Assembly: GCF_024679245.1 (NCBI RefSeq)
Contig: NC_090173.1
Coordinates: 12,442,013-12,506,012 of the forward strand
DNA: 64,000 nt
Origin: Pseudorasbora parva
Taxonomy: Eukaryota > Chordata > Actinopteri > Cypriniformes > Gobionidae
Direction: 5' to 3'
Numbering within the stretch: the stretch's first letter is position 1; each line of letters opens with the position of its first letter. The notes under the pieces are model-generated. The model did not search any database, was not told the DNA's origin, and saw only the letters and a program-made list of their open reading frames with translations. Shown piece after piece: positions 1-57,275 of the stretch. The position numbers and the translations under genes are program-made.

Positions 1-676
1 AGTCTACATGGACCCTATTAGAGTTCTGTACTACTCTGTTTTCCTCAACCAGTTCTCGTGTCTGTTTTCTACAAAGCTTGAAACTCAAATCTGTAAATTT
101 GTGCATTTCAGCGGATAAACCTAAACCGAAGCTTCACTGACTTGGACGACGCTCTCAGCCCTCTCAGGCAATCAATTCCTCACTGAAACCCAAATGAATC
201 CCCCACAAAAATCTCCAATCAATTCCACTCAGAAGTTCTCCGAGTTATTCAGCTCTTCAATTGGAAAAGGCCCCAGGCGTGACACACGGAGCAGTTCATC
301 CAGAGACCCGGCGCTCCAGAAATCCAGCAGCCCACAAGGAACCCAATCAATGCTCATCTAAAGGGAGAATCCCAGAACTTTAAGAGAGACCCGCTTTAAA
401 ATGAGTCCTCCATCAGGAAGCGCATTATCCTCTGGGAAAGCTGACCACTTTCATTTCAGAAGAGTTTCTCTTTCCGCCTGCGACAGTGTTTTTTAGCTCT
501 CAAATCAAATGAGGGTTTATCTTCTTGCCTGTTTTGTTAGTTTGCACATGCCCAATATAACCGCTTCACTTAAGGCAAAAAATTAACTTTTGATATGAGC
601 TGCTGATTAACTCTTGCAGTATTTATGTAAAATAATTTGTGACAAGTTAAAATACATTCATTACATTGAAACAATA
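1..676. other. non-coding flank, part of elac2 intron 22
   Basis: No exon, RNA gene or repeat structure could be supported here. I looked on the minus strand for the missing last elac2 exons (the region coding for the HFSQRY-type metal-binding His) and saw none, so these exons probably lie to the left of the window. Confidence 0.5.
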
Positions 677-2074
677 TACCGTATTTCCTCAAATAAAAGC
701 CTGTAGTCAAATAAACGCCGGGACTCTGATAGTGGCCGGGGGCGTGGTCAGCACGAACAAATAAAGGCCGGTCTCAAATAAAGGCCGGGGGAAAATGAGT
801 GGATAATCCCCTAAATGCCGTTAATTTAATGCGAAACCATCCTGATGCCACACGCCCCGATGAGAGTCATGCCAGTGCTACACACACTAATCCTGGTCTC
901 GTCGATAGTTAACCTTAAACACTTTACAGGGATTAATTTGTAAATGAAATTGAGAATATAACGGATGCATGTGCCATTTTAAATAGGCTACTGTAGACTA
1001 TGAGAGATGCGGCGTCTGTGAAAATGCCGTGTCAGGCAGGCTACAGATATCGATCTTCACAATGCGTGCGCCTCAATCTGTTCCGTCAGTAGTCAGGGCA
1101 CTGATCAGGGAGTCAGCCCATTGACTTACCGGTATGTCCTGATCAGTGCCCGACTACTGAACTAGGGAGCTGATTAAGACACACCTAACATTAGCCTCTC
1201 TACTCTTATGTCGTAAGGGGGTCGCACCCAAGCCTCGAAGCTCAGCTCCACGCAGCCCTGTCTTAAGCCTTATTTATACTTTCGCCTGTCTCCGCTGCGC
1301 AAGCCTCCGCTGACTGCGCGCCGTGTGCTCCTCCCCAAACGGACGAGGCGTTTATAGCCTACTTGATGCGCTCGCCGTTGTGCTATTCTTTGAAACGGCG
1401 ATTCGGAGTAATTGTTCTATAAACCAACGCGTCGAGAAGAAGTGGGCTAACTTGCACAGGTGATGATATTTATTTTAGTACATTTCACCACAAACCACAC
1501 CACAAAAGAATCGTGTAAAACTCAGTAAACCTTGGCTTGATATTATTACTTGTGACATGAGAACAAAATATGCACCAAATTAACGATCTCTTAAATATTT
1601 CCCAATTTCACAAAACTTTAATGTCGTGATGTATTTATTTATTTATTTGCTTAAACCTGGCTCTTTATTTAAAATGTCTTATTTCTGCTTTTGTAGGCTC
1701 ATTCAGTAAATATAAGCACCTCATTTGTGTGTGTAAACTGGGGGCCGGTGTGATGAGACGTCATGCTCGGCTAGATTCGCCGAGAGCTCGTTCATCTTCG
1801 GATGCGGAGCTGCGCGCGGAATTACAAAAAATGCGTATTTTTTTTGTCTGGTGATATTTTTACAAATGTTGCTTAAAAAAAAAATCAATGCTATTTGTCC
1901 ACTGGAACGATCACTTTAAATGGAAAATGGTTTACATAAAGCGATTATATTTCAAACAGATGGAATTAGAAATACAGGCCTGCCCCTAATAAAAGCCTGC
2001 TTCAAATAAAAGCCGGTTCCCATCGGCAGTTCAGGTAAAAAAAGGCCCCGGTCTTTATTTGAGGAATTACGGTA
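677..2074. mobile_element. TIR DNA transposon, non-autonomous, TA-flanked
   Basis: The ends are inverted copies: CCGTATTTCCTCAAATAAA at the left and its complement (with one mismatch, CCGTAATTCCTC) at the right, each bordered by TA. The motif CAAATAAARGCCGG recurs just inside both ends (about 700-790 and 1985-2060), so the element has subterminal repeats. No transposase frame was seen. The interior is GC-rich, with a palindrome at about 1094-1162. The family was not identified. Confidence 0.7.
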
Positions 2075-3095
2075 TGTCAAAATGTACTTAGGGATTTAAG
2101 CATGTAGCACTATTATTTTAGTTAAAATGTCCAAGCATCAGCATTCTCCCCATTAAAACTGATTGGGCAGACCAAACTGCAAGTTGTAGAAACTTTGAGG
2201 GATGGTAGTTTTTACACCTTCTGCAACATCACCAAGGGGACGCTACAGCAGTGAAAAGTATAAAAACACTTATAGCTCCTAAAGCGTTAAGCGTAGGTTT
2301 ATGTGTCTTGAAATGTTTTTGGATTTTTTTGAAAAACTTACTTTTGCGAACTAGTCCTAGGTTTTTGGCCTGATCGGAACCAAAAAGGTGCAGAAAGATT
2401 CTCTGCAGTCGGGTTGTCAATAATTATCAAAAAAAGTTAACATTTTTTTTTCACGGTCCCTAAGGGCCACCAAAACGTTTGAAGAGGGAGAAGCCACTTT
2501 TACTAAAATATGAGATATTGTCACCAAACTCAGCACACCTATGTAAGAGCTCAATCTGTGGTCGTGTAAAAAAAAAGCATGTGACGACTGGTCATTTGGT
2601 GGGGCTATAAATCAAAATACAAATGGCAAAAATACAAATGGCTATAACTACACAACCATAAGTCTGATTGACTTGAATGCAGCTATCAGACAACTTTAAC
2701 GGAGGCCGAGCGGAACCTTTCAATATACGGAGTTAAAACTCAAGAAACATCTCTGATTATTATCAATGTTGAAAACAGTTGTGCTGCTTCATATTTCTGT
2801 GTAAACCACAATAACAATGTTAGAAACAAGCTCGATTTTAAACAAGATCCCTGATGATTTCGGTCAGATCTGAACCAATCTAGCAGTTCATTTCAGCACC
2901 GACTGCTTTATGAATCTGCCAAAATGTGGTGCAACTGTAAAAAGAGGCTGTTATTAAACGATAAGTAGTTAAAAACTATTAACATGAAGAGGCGTTTGTG
3001 GAACTGAAGAGGCTGTTTTTTGCTGCTGTACCTGTAAAACCAGTGTCAGAATTGGTTGTGAAAAACTCATTTGCTAAAGACTTGTGTTCATGTAC
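2075..3095. other. elac2 intron 22 sequence, dispersed-repeat-like
   Basis: Between the TIR element and elac2 exon 22 there is AT-rich sequence with no supported exon. The stretch around 2150-2640 resembles a dispersed non-coding repeat, but I could not define its ends. The short open frames here lack splice or motif support. Confidence 0.4.
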
Positions 3096-26761
<23,666 letters not shown>

Positions 26762-26930
26762 AATAAACACTGAGCGCCTACGAGGAGCGACTCATAACAT
26801 CAGATCAACGAAAACAAAACACACATGAGGAGACAGCTCTGTTAGTGTCGGTAGAGCTCAGCGGTTTGAAGGACTCACACACATGTGTGTTGATGCTGGA
26901 CGCGCTTCCGGCGCGTGATTGTGACGTCTA
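26762..26930 (-). promoter_or_regulatory. probable elac2 5' UTR and GC-rich TATA-less promoter
   Basis: GC-richer than its surroundings. It contains an ETS-like site CCGGAAG (minus strand, 26905-26911) and a CRE-like TGACGTC (26922-26928). No TATA box is visible. The transcription start is not defined. Confidence 0.45.
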
Positions 26931-28904
26931 GACGCTAGGTGGATGATTTTTTTTTTTTTTTTACCGTCTATGGGAATGACGCGTAACTAACATATTTTAT
27001 ATATTCATATATTACTTTTTTACTGTAATATAATACAATTCAAGTTTACATTTTTACACTGCTAATAGATAATTCAGTTTAAATTTGATATTGTGTGTAA
27101 CTTTTGTCAGACTATTGTAAAAAAAATTGTCGCTATAATTGTACAAAATATTTGTGGTTGGTAATTTTTACTCTGTTTTCATTATATTGGGAAAATTGCA
27201 TCGATAATACGTGAAAAAACAACAACCTGAAATGTGTTTTTTAATGAGGTAGTTAACCCAAAATGAAACCTCTGTCATCAATTACTCACCCTTAGGTTTG
27301 AGTTTCTTTCTTTTGCTGATCACAGAAGGAGATATTTTAAACAAAAGCTCTTCCTCAGATTCATGATTTAGATTATAATGAGCGTCTAGCACATCATTTA
27401 TACTCAGCTGATTAAAAATAATCAAATATACTTAAAAAATATTAAATATATAAATATATATTGTTTGTTTGATTGTGAATCTAAATGCCCCGTGAGCACA
27501 AACGTGTCGTAAACTTCACTATAATGCTTCATCCTGCAGTCATCATATCCAGAAAACTGTAGTTATAAAGTTCAGTATGCAGAGAGATATTAATAAACTC
27601 ATTTTATAAATGTATAAGAATTCAGATGTTCCACAAGATCAGTGTCTCGTTTTCTCAGATCATCTGGAGAGTCTGTAATTTACTCATGTCAGTGTTTTTC
27701 TCGTTGCACTCAAAAAAACAACAACAACAACAACAAAAAAAAAAAAAAATTCAGGCCCTTCATAGATGACATATTTAAATTATGGTCACTTTACTTAAAC
27801 ATATCAAATGTGTCACAATTTAATTTAATTGTGTTCAATCAACCTGTGTTTAAAACTGAAGTTTACTTAATTAATTTTTGTTAAAACTACATGAAATATT
27901 TGGCAGTGGATCTGTAGTTCCCAGGATGCTTGGCAAGGGACTTCATTAGGAGAGTAAATTTAATGATTAAAATGTTATTTTGTGTGTTTTTCTGTAAAGG
28001 AAAGTTGTTAGTTAATGTTAGTGTTTAATGTTCAGTTATGTTGGACATTCAGAGGAGTTTTAATGCTTTTGCTTAGGCTGTGCACTCAGTGATACATAAT
28101 GTCAGAGTTGCACGCCTTTTCTTTTTTTATAAACATTGTGTATGATAATGAATGAAACTTATAATGGATTTTCCAATTAACAAATTTGACAGGTTAAAAA
28201 AGTAACGTTAATTTAAAATGTATTTGATCAAATTGAGTTGGACGAACTCAATTACATTTCCTTGCATGAATTAGTTTTTTATGAGTCGGGGCTACACATA
28301 TTTATTGGATAGAGTTTGTTCAATGAGTTATTTTTTTGAGTGTGGCGACTTACGTGCAGGTAAATGTTACTGTCAGGTTTATTTGCACATACAGTGAATG
28401 TACAGAAGAGGTGATTATTGTTAATTAACCGCTGATCTATCGTCAGATAAATGATCCAGATGCTGATTTGTGGATGAGGCTTCACTTTCACATTAAATAA
28501 AAAAACATTTCTGCTGCTCTAAAACATGTTTGTGGTCTGATGTCGTCTCATGTTTGTTTCTGTAGGGTTGTTCCAGATGGATTGAGCTTTTTGATTTGCT
28601 GTCAACAACAAACAGGAGAGAAAGTGAAGAAGTGTTTCATGAATCCAGCGGACGGAAGTAGAAATACGCCAGAAATCAGTTATTTACATTTGTTTTATTC
28701 ATTTATTTTTACAACACTAGAAAACACTAGAAAATAAAGCACAATATTATTCTGTAATAATACAAGAGACTAAAAATACAAACAAACGTAAGTGTGAAAA
28801 GACGATATTCAGTAATTAAAGACTTGAGTTTCAGTCTGTTCACACTAAACTGCTTTATTCACATAAAGAAATTATGTGCCATGTATAAATGTATTAATTA
28901 TCAT
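26931..28904. other. intergenic, AT-rich; repeat fragments
   Basis: A fragment of the GTTCACCC-type TTAA element lies at about 27239-27360 and a (CAA)n/(A)n run at about 27717-27750. The 28565-28660 stretch follows an acceptor-like tttctgtag and has short open frames in two phases, but I cannot support a gene. Confidence 0.4.
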
Positions 28905-29088
28905 CTGTCCAGAGTCATCATTATGGAGGAGAACGGCTGATCGGCATGTTCTTGTAGCCTCTACGTTTGGGCTCATTCTGGGCTGGAAACTTTATAAAGT
29001 GGGAATTACAGACATTTTCCAGAAAGAGGAAGAAAGGTTACAACAGTTCAGAGTTTTGAACCTAGATTCAGTCACATTAGAGGAATAA
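28905..29088 (+). CDS. possible last exon of a small membrane protein
   Basis: An acceptor-like atctgtccag precedes a frame of about 58 residues: ESSLWRRTADRHV, a hydrophobic stretch LVASTFGLILGW, and a charged helix ITDIFQKEEERLQQF, closed by TAA. An AATAAA overlaps the stop. No upstream exon, start or family was recognised; it may be chance. Confidence 0.25.
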
Positions 29089-29230
29089 AACAGATTTATT
29101 TCCCCGGCGTGATGATTGCTCTCAGGGAATGATCTGGACTCTGGCTGACGGTTCTCTGGATGCTGATGTGAAGACACTCAGGAGTAAACTCTGGATTTAA
29201 TGATTTTAATATCCAGAAGCTGTGGACTCT

Positions 29231-29452
29231 GGATGTTTCTCAGCTGTATTATTATATTATTATGAGCATTAATATCTGTGTTTCATGTCCTGTAGAGATG
29301 CTGTGGTCTCTGTCTGGATGTTTCTCAGCTGTATTATTATATTATTATGAGCATTAATATCTGTGTTTCATGTCCTGTAGAGATGCTGTGGTCTCTGTCT
29401 GGATGTTTCTCAGCTGTATTATTATATTATTATGAGCATTAATATCTGTGAT
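29231..29452. repeat. 85-bp tandem repeat, 2.6 copies
   Basis: GGATGTTTCTCAGCTG recurs at 29231, 29316 and 29401, and the copies are almost identical. It lies just downstream of the membrane-protein stop codon, so it may be in that gene's 3' UTR. Confidence 0.9.
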
Positions 29453-29628
29453 GATCTGCACTCACTGTGTTTCTCTTCATCTCATGGATCTTCATGAACA
29501 CAGAGCTGAGGAAACACTGGCCTGAACGCTGAACAACTGCGCTCTGATCAGATAAAAACACTGAAGAAAACACACCTGAGCAAATACTCATAATGTCAGA
29601 TAAACAAGTCTTTTTCTCTGATTGTTGA

Positions 29629-52976
<23,348 letters not shown>

Positions 52977-53614
52977 CTAAAAAGATAACAAAAATAAGTC
53001 ACTTTACAGTCATTAAATGTGAGTTACTGTGAAATGTGCCCTTGGTCTGTGTTCACCAATGTTGTCATATGGACTTTTGTTTTGAAGTTATTTTCTGTGC
53101 CCATTCTCCCTATGTTCTCTTCCCCTGCGTCTCAATCAGCTCCCTAGTTTACTAGTCAGGGCACTGATCAGGACATAAGTCAATGGGCTGATTGAGACGC
53201 ACCCTTCATGCGTTTAATTCCTAAAAACTCATTTAATCCCACAATGCACTGCAATAACAAATGTACAACCGATGTAGACTCAACAGCTAAAGGCTGGATC
53301 CCAAGTGGCACCCTAAACCCTCACAGTTTTCTTTTGAGTCCGCACTTTCATGACGTAATGCCGCATTGAATGCCGGGTAATGTAATCTACGCAAACTGTG
53401 AAGTTACAAACATTTTTTTTAAATTCTGGAATGACTGAAGAAAACTGTGTGCTTAATTGGTAAAAAAAAAAATAAAATAATAAAAAAAAAATTCTAGCTT
53501 CTTGCATTCCTTTTTTATCAACTTTTGAATATGGGTAAGTTTTATAAAAAAAGACACATTTTGAGCAAAAAGCTGAGAAAATCTTGTTTTAGTGAAAGAC
53601 TGACTCCAGATCAG

Positions 53615-53870
53615 ATTCAGAGATGATCTAACACAGATCGAGCAGATCGAGTCCATCAACACCTCTAATGCTTCAGTCCTGTAGCTCGTCCTGAGTCCAC
53701 ATCTCATTCACTAACATTAGATAGATTAGATTTATATGATGATTAATGATCAGAGATGATCAAACACAGATGGAGCAGATCGAGTCCATCAACACCTCTA
53801 ATGCTTCAGTCCTGTAGCTCGTCCTCAGTCAACATCTCATTCACTAACATTAGATAGATTAGATTTTATG
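53615..53870. repeat. 133-bp tandem duplication
   Basis: GTCCATCAACACCTCTAATG occurs at 53651 and 53784, and the two units are nearly identical. No coding frame runs through both. Upstream of segment 1; could be promoter or intron. Confidence 0.85.
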
Positions 53871-54054
53871 TTTAATGTTGATAATCACGTTATTTTACGT
53901 ATACATCTGCTTACATGATCGCTTTTTTTGCGTCTTCCTCGCGTGTGTTTTGTTCAGGATATTATATACTCATTCAGAAGATCCGTGATAGCGCCCCCTA
54001 GCGTCTGACAGTGAAAACACGGAAACCAGGAAATTTCTGTGTTTGGCGGGGAAA

Positions 54055-54300
54055 CGTCTCAGTTACGTATGTAACCCTCGCTCCCTGAGGAGGGAACGGA
54101 TACGTAACGTCAGTGACTGACAAATGGGGGTTTCGCTTAGAAGCCTATCATCTTCGAGATCTAAAAAACGCCCATTGGCAGTGCCAATGCCTTGGGCATG
54201 CGAGATTTGCATGCGTAACTCCGACTACCCACGTGGGTATATAAGGAAGTAGCTGGCATGATCGCATTATGTTTTACCAGCTGAGGAGCCAAGTTGAACT
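54055..54300 (+). repeat. left terminal repeat of second DIRS
   Basis: The outer end GTAACCCTCGCTCCCTGAGG; a TATA-like GGGTATATAAGGAAG at about 54235 is placed like the one in the first DIRS. The inverted partner lies beyond the window. Confidence 0.7.
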
Positions 54301-54332
54301 CCCGTTCCAGCCGTACATGGATGTGGCAGAGG

Positions 54333-54425
54333 GACGTTACGTCTCCGTTCCCTCCTCCTAACCGAGGAGTTCCCTTTCGTTCAGTCACTCCGAGTAACAT
54401 CAGTGACTGACGAATGGGGGTCCCA
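54333..54425. repeat. internal complementary region of second DIRS (partial)
   Basis: GACGTTACGTCTCCGTTCCC reads as the complement of the left terminus with one change. The following AGTTCCCTTTCGTTCAGTCA should complement the unseen right terminus. Confidence 0.6.
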
Positions 54426-54946
54426 ATATAATCAAGCCACTCAGCTGTCTTCCCGTGCCCTGTGCAAGCACGAGTGCCATGATGTAAGACTAGTACGGTC
54501 GAGGGCCTCCACATAACACAGGAGATACCAAGGTACACTGGGAGGCATATTCCAGGTGGAGATATGCTCCATAGTGCCTACCCGTAGGGAGGACTTAAGA
54601 ATAAACATATGACCCGCTAAGGCCTGCATACGGAAGATTACTCGGGTACCAGCCGCAGGTGGATTTTTTAACCCCAGGAGGTGACAAGCTTGCCAAGGGA
54701 AGACACCCGCTCATGGAGACTTATGGTGGAAATACACATGTGGGGGTCACCCGGAGGGGGAACCATGCACATGGGGCACCTGGCCGGACACGAGTGTCTG
54801 GCTGAATAGGGCAGACTTACTGGCGTCGGCGTCATCAGCGCTGGAGGAGCTCAGGGCTTTCGGAGAAGCTCACCTGAGAAGAATATCGCACGTATTCAGT
54901 CCGTGGAGTGGAATGGCGAGTAAGCGAAGACACCTAAGCCAATCCA

Positions 54947-55754
54947 TTACCGGCCACTTGTAGAGGCGAGTACATAGTCGGATACAGGCTCCACTCGGAG
55001 ATTGTAAAATCTGGCGAATGTGTTCCGTGTCACCCAGCCTACGGCTCTGCAGATGTCTGTTAACAGAGCGCTGTGCGCTAAAGCCCAAGAGGAGGACACA
55101 CTCCGAGTGGAGTGTGCCCTGACCCCAAGGGGGCATGGGCGTCCCTGCTGCTGGTATGCCAAAACAACGGTGTCTACTATCCAGTGAGACAACCTTTGCT
55201 TTGAGAGAGCCTTCCCTTTCAGCTTCCTACCATAACCGACAAAGAGCTGGTCTGAGGTCCTGGAACACTGCGTCCTGTCTATGTAAGCGCAGAGGGCGCA
55301 TACTGGACAGAGCAGTGCCAAGGCTGGGTCTGCCTCCTCCAAGGGCAGCGCTTGCAGGTTCACCACCTGGTCTCTGAACGGAGTGGTGGGAACCTTGGGC
55401 ACATATCCAGGCCGGGGTCTCAGGATCATGTGAGAGTCACCCGGCCCGAATTCCAGGTACGCTTCGTCAACCAAAAATGCCTGCAGGTCCCCTACCCTCT
55501 TGATGGAGGCCAGTGCACTCAAATGGGGCCCTCTGCAGTGCACTTAAAACTACTGAGAGGTCCCAAGAGGGTATGAGAGGAGCACGAGGAGGATGTAGCC
55601 TCCTCGCACCCCTCAGGAACCTGATGACCAGGTCCTGCTTACTTACTGGTTTACCGTCCAAGAGGTCATGGTAGGCGGCAATAGCAGCCACATAAACCTT
55701 AAGGGTGAATGGAGACAGCCTTCGATCCAACCCATCTTGGAGAAATGACAGCAC
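54947..55754 (-). pseudogene. DIRS tyrosine recombinase (two frames)
   Basis: The upper piece (LSPFTLKVYVAAIAAYHDLL, FLRGARRLHPPR) and the lower piece (SIKRVGDLQAFLVDEAYLEF, GYVPKVPTTPFRDQVVNLQA) are joined by a frameshift near 55530. The catalytic H-x-x-R is in RAHSTRSVSSSWAL and the nucleophile in TFARFYNLRVE. The enzyme inserts the DIRS circle by site-specific recombination. It is broken by the shift. Confidence 0.85.
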
Positions 55755-55847
55755 CGACCCGATCGGGCATTTCCAGGGGTCTTCTTGGTGTGAAGAGCAC
55801 CAATTGAAGAAGAAGTTCCACTTTAACGCTGTCTCGTGGACTTGGCC

Positions 55848-56679
55848 CTAGTGGAAGTGATGGTAGCCACCACCGTAGGTGGTAGGGTACTCAAACCTGC
55901 CGCGTCCCATCCAGGAGCCACACGTGGAGGTTCCAGAGATCGGGACGCGGGTGCCACAGGGTGCCCCGTCTCTGAGAGAGGAGATCTCTGAGAGAGGAAT
56001 CGGCCAGGGAGGGGCTGTCGCAGTTAGTACTAGTTCTGGGAACCAGGTCTGGCCTTGCCAGAACGGGGCGACCAAGATGACCTGCTCCTTGTCCTCCCTG
56101 ACCTTGCACAGAAGCTGTGCAAGAAGGCTTACTGGGGGGAACGCATGCTTGCGTAGGCCCTGCGGCCAGCTGTGCGCTAGTGCATCTGTGCCGAGTGTGC
56201 CCTCGGTCAGGGAATTATACAGGCTACAATGGGACGAGTCGTGGGAGGCAAACAGATCTACCTCCGCGTCCCCGAACTGATCCCAGATCAGCTGGACCAA
56301 CTGGGGATTGGCTGAATCCGTGAGAGCTCGTCGGCTGCACGGTTCAGAATCCCAGGGATATGGACAGCACGAAGGGACCTCAGGCGCTTCTGACTCCATA
56401 ACATGAGATGGCAGGCGAGTTGGGACATGCGGCGGGAGCGTAGACCACCCTCGTGGTTGATGTACGCTACAACGACCGTGTTGTCCAACCTGACAAGTAT
56501 GTGTTGACCCTTCAGCAACGCTCAGAAGCGGTGCAGGGCGAACCATACTGCCAGCAACTCGAGGCAATTGACATGCAGGCGGCGCTGGCTCTCTGTCCAG
56601 GAGCCCGTGGCAGCATGACCATTGCACATGGCACCCCAACCCATAGTGGAAGCATCTGTTGACACAACAACATGCCTGG
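55848..56679 (-). pseudogene. DIRS RNase H and downstream pol region
   Basis: VVVSTDASTMGWGAMCNGHA, HVNCLELLAVWFALHRF, HILVRLDNTVVVAYINHEGG and LRAVHIPGILNRAADELSRI form the RNase H domain. LIWDQFGDAEVDLFASHDSS and VAPFWQGQTWFPEL follow. A shift occurs near 56288-56518. It is cut by the BEL insertion at 56679. Confidence 0.85.
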
Positions 56680-57198
56680 TATGCTGTCCTTGCAACTGCG
56701 TCACTTTGAAGAAGCTAGACAGCTAGCTAACAAATACACATGAAGCAGTTTATCCTTTTCAGAATGTTTACTTATGTGATCCTTTTTCTTTTGTAAAACT
56801 GAAATACAATAAACAAGAAATTAAATTACAACGTGTACATTAATAAGTTGGATATAATATAAACATGTGCGCTACAATCTGCACGTGAGTACCGTTATAC
56901 ATATGCGTACATGTAATAGAAAACTTCCCGACACAAACTTATTTTCAATAGGAAATATTAGCTATGTACCTACATAACACTTTAAAAGATCTTAACAAAT
57001 AGCAAATAAACTTACAGGCATATCTTTCTCCAAGGTGAAGACTGTTATGCTGTATTGAAATCGCTGCTGCAAGTTGAACCGCTGCCGAACCACTAAATCA
57101 ACACTGCGACTGCGTATGTGCAGAAAATAACAAACTGCAACATCGAAAATGTCCACTAGGTGGAGCTCATACACCATGACCAGATAATAGGCAGAACA
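56680..57198 (-). repeat. BEL 3' LTR
   Basis: In element orientation it begins TGTTCTGCCTATTATCTGG and ends GACAGCATA. The purine-rich GGCGAGGAG just before it can serve as polypurine tract. Confidence 0.93.
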
Positions 57199-57275
57199 CT
57201 CCTCGCCTGGTATACATTGTTATACCATTAATAGTTTTGCCCAATCACATTTTGTATGTTTACCAATTTATCAAG

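Noticed and set aside
2229..2420. 63-codon minus frame
   Set aside because: No motif or splice support, and it lies in repeat-like sequence where no elac2 exon is expected.
1..3095. Last elac2 exons
   Set aside because: Searched on the minus strand for the HFSQRY region and the charged C-terminus; nothing fits, so they are placed outside the window.
26762..26770. elac2 start at 26770
   Set aside because: The codon there is GTG; the first ATG in frame is at 26761.
53453..53707. 84-codon minus frame as first exon of the membrane gene
   Set aside because: It runs through the 133-bp duplication and an A/T run, does not give a phase-1 donor, and has no signal peptide.
55135..56662. Plus-strand frames up to 133 codons
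   Set aside because: Antisense to the DIRS recombinase and RNase H frames, whose motifs are clear on the minus strand.
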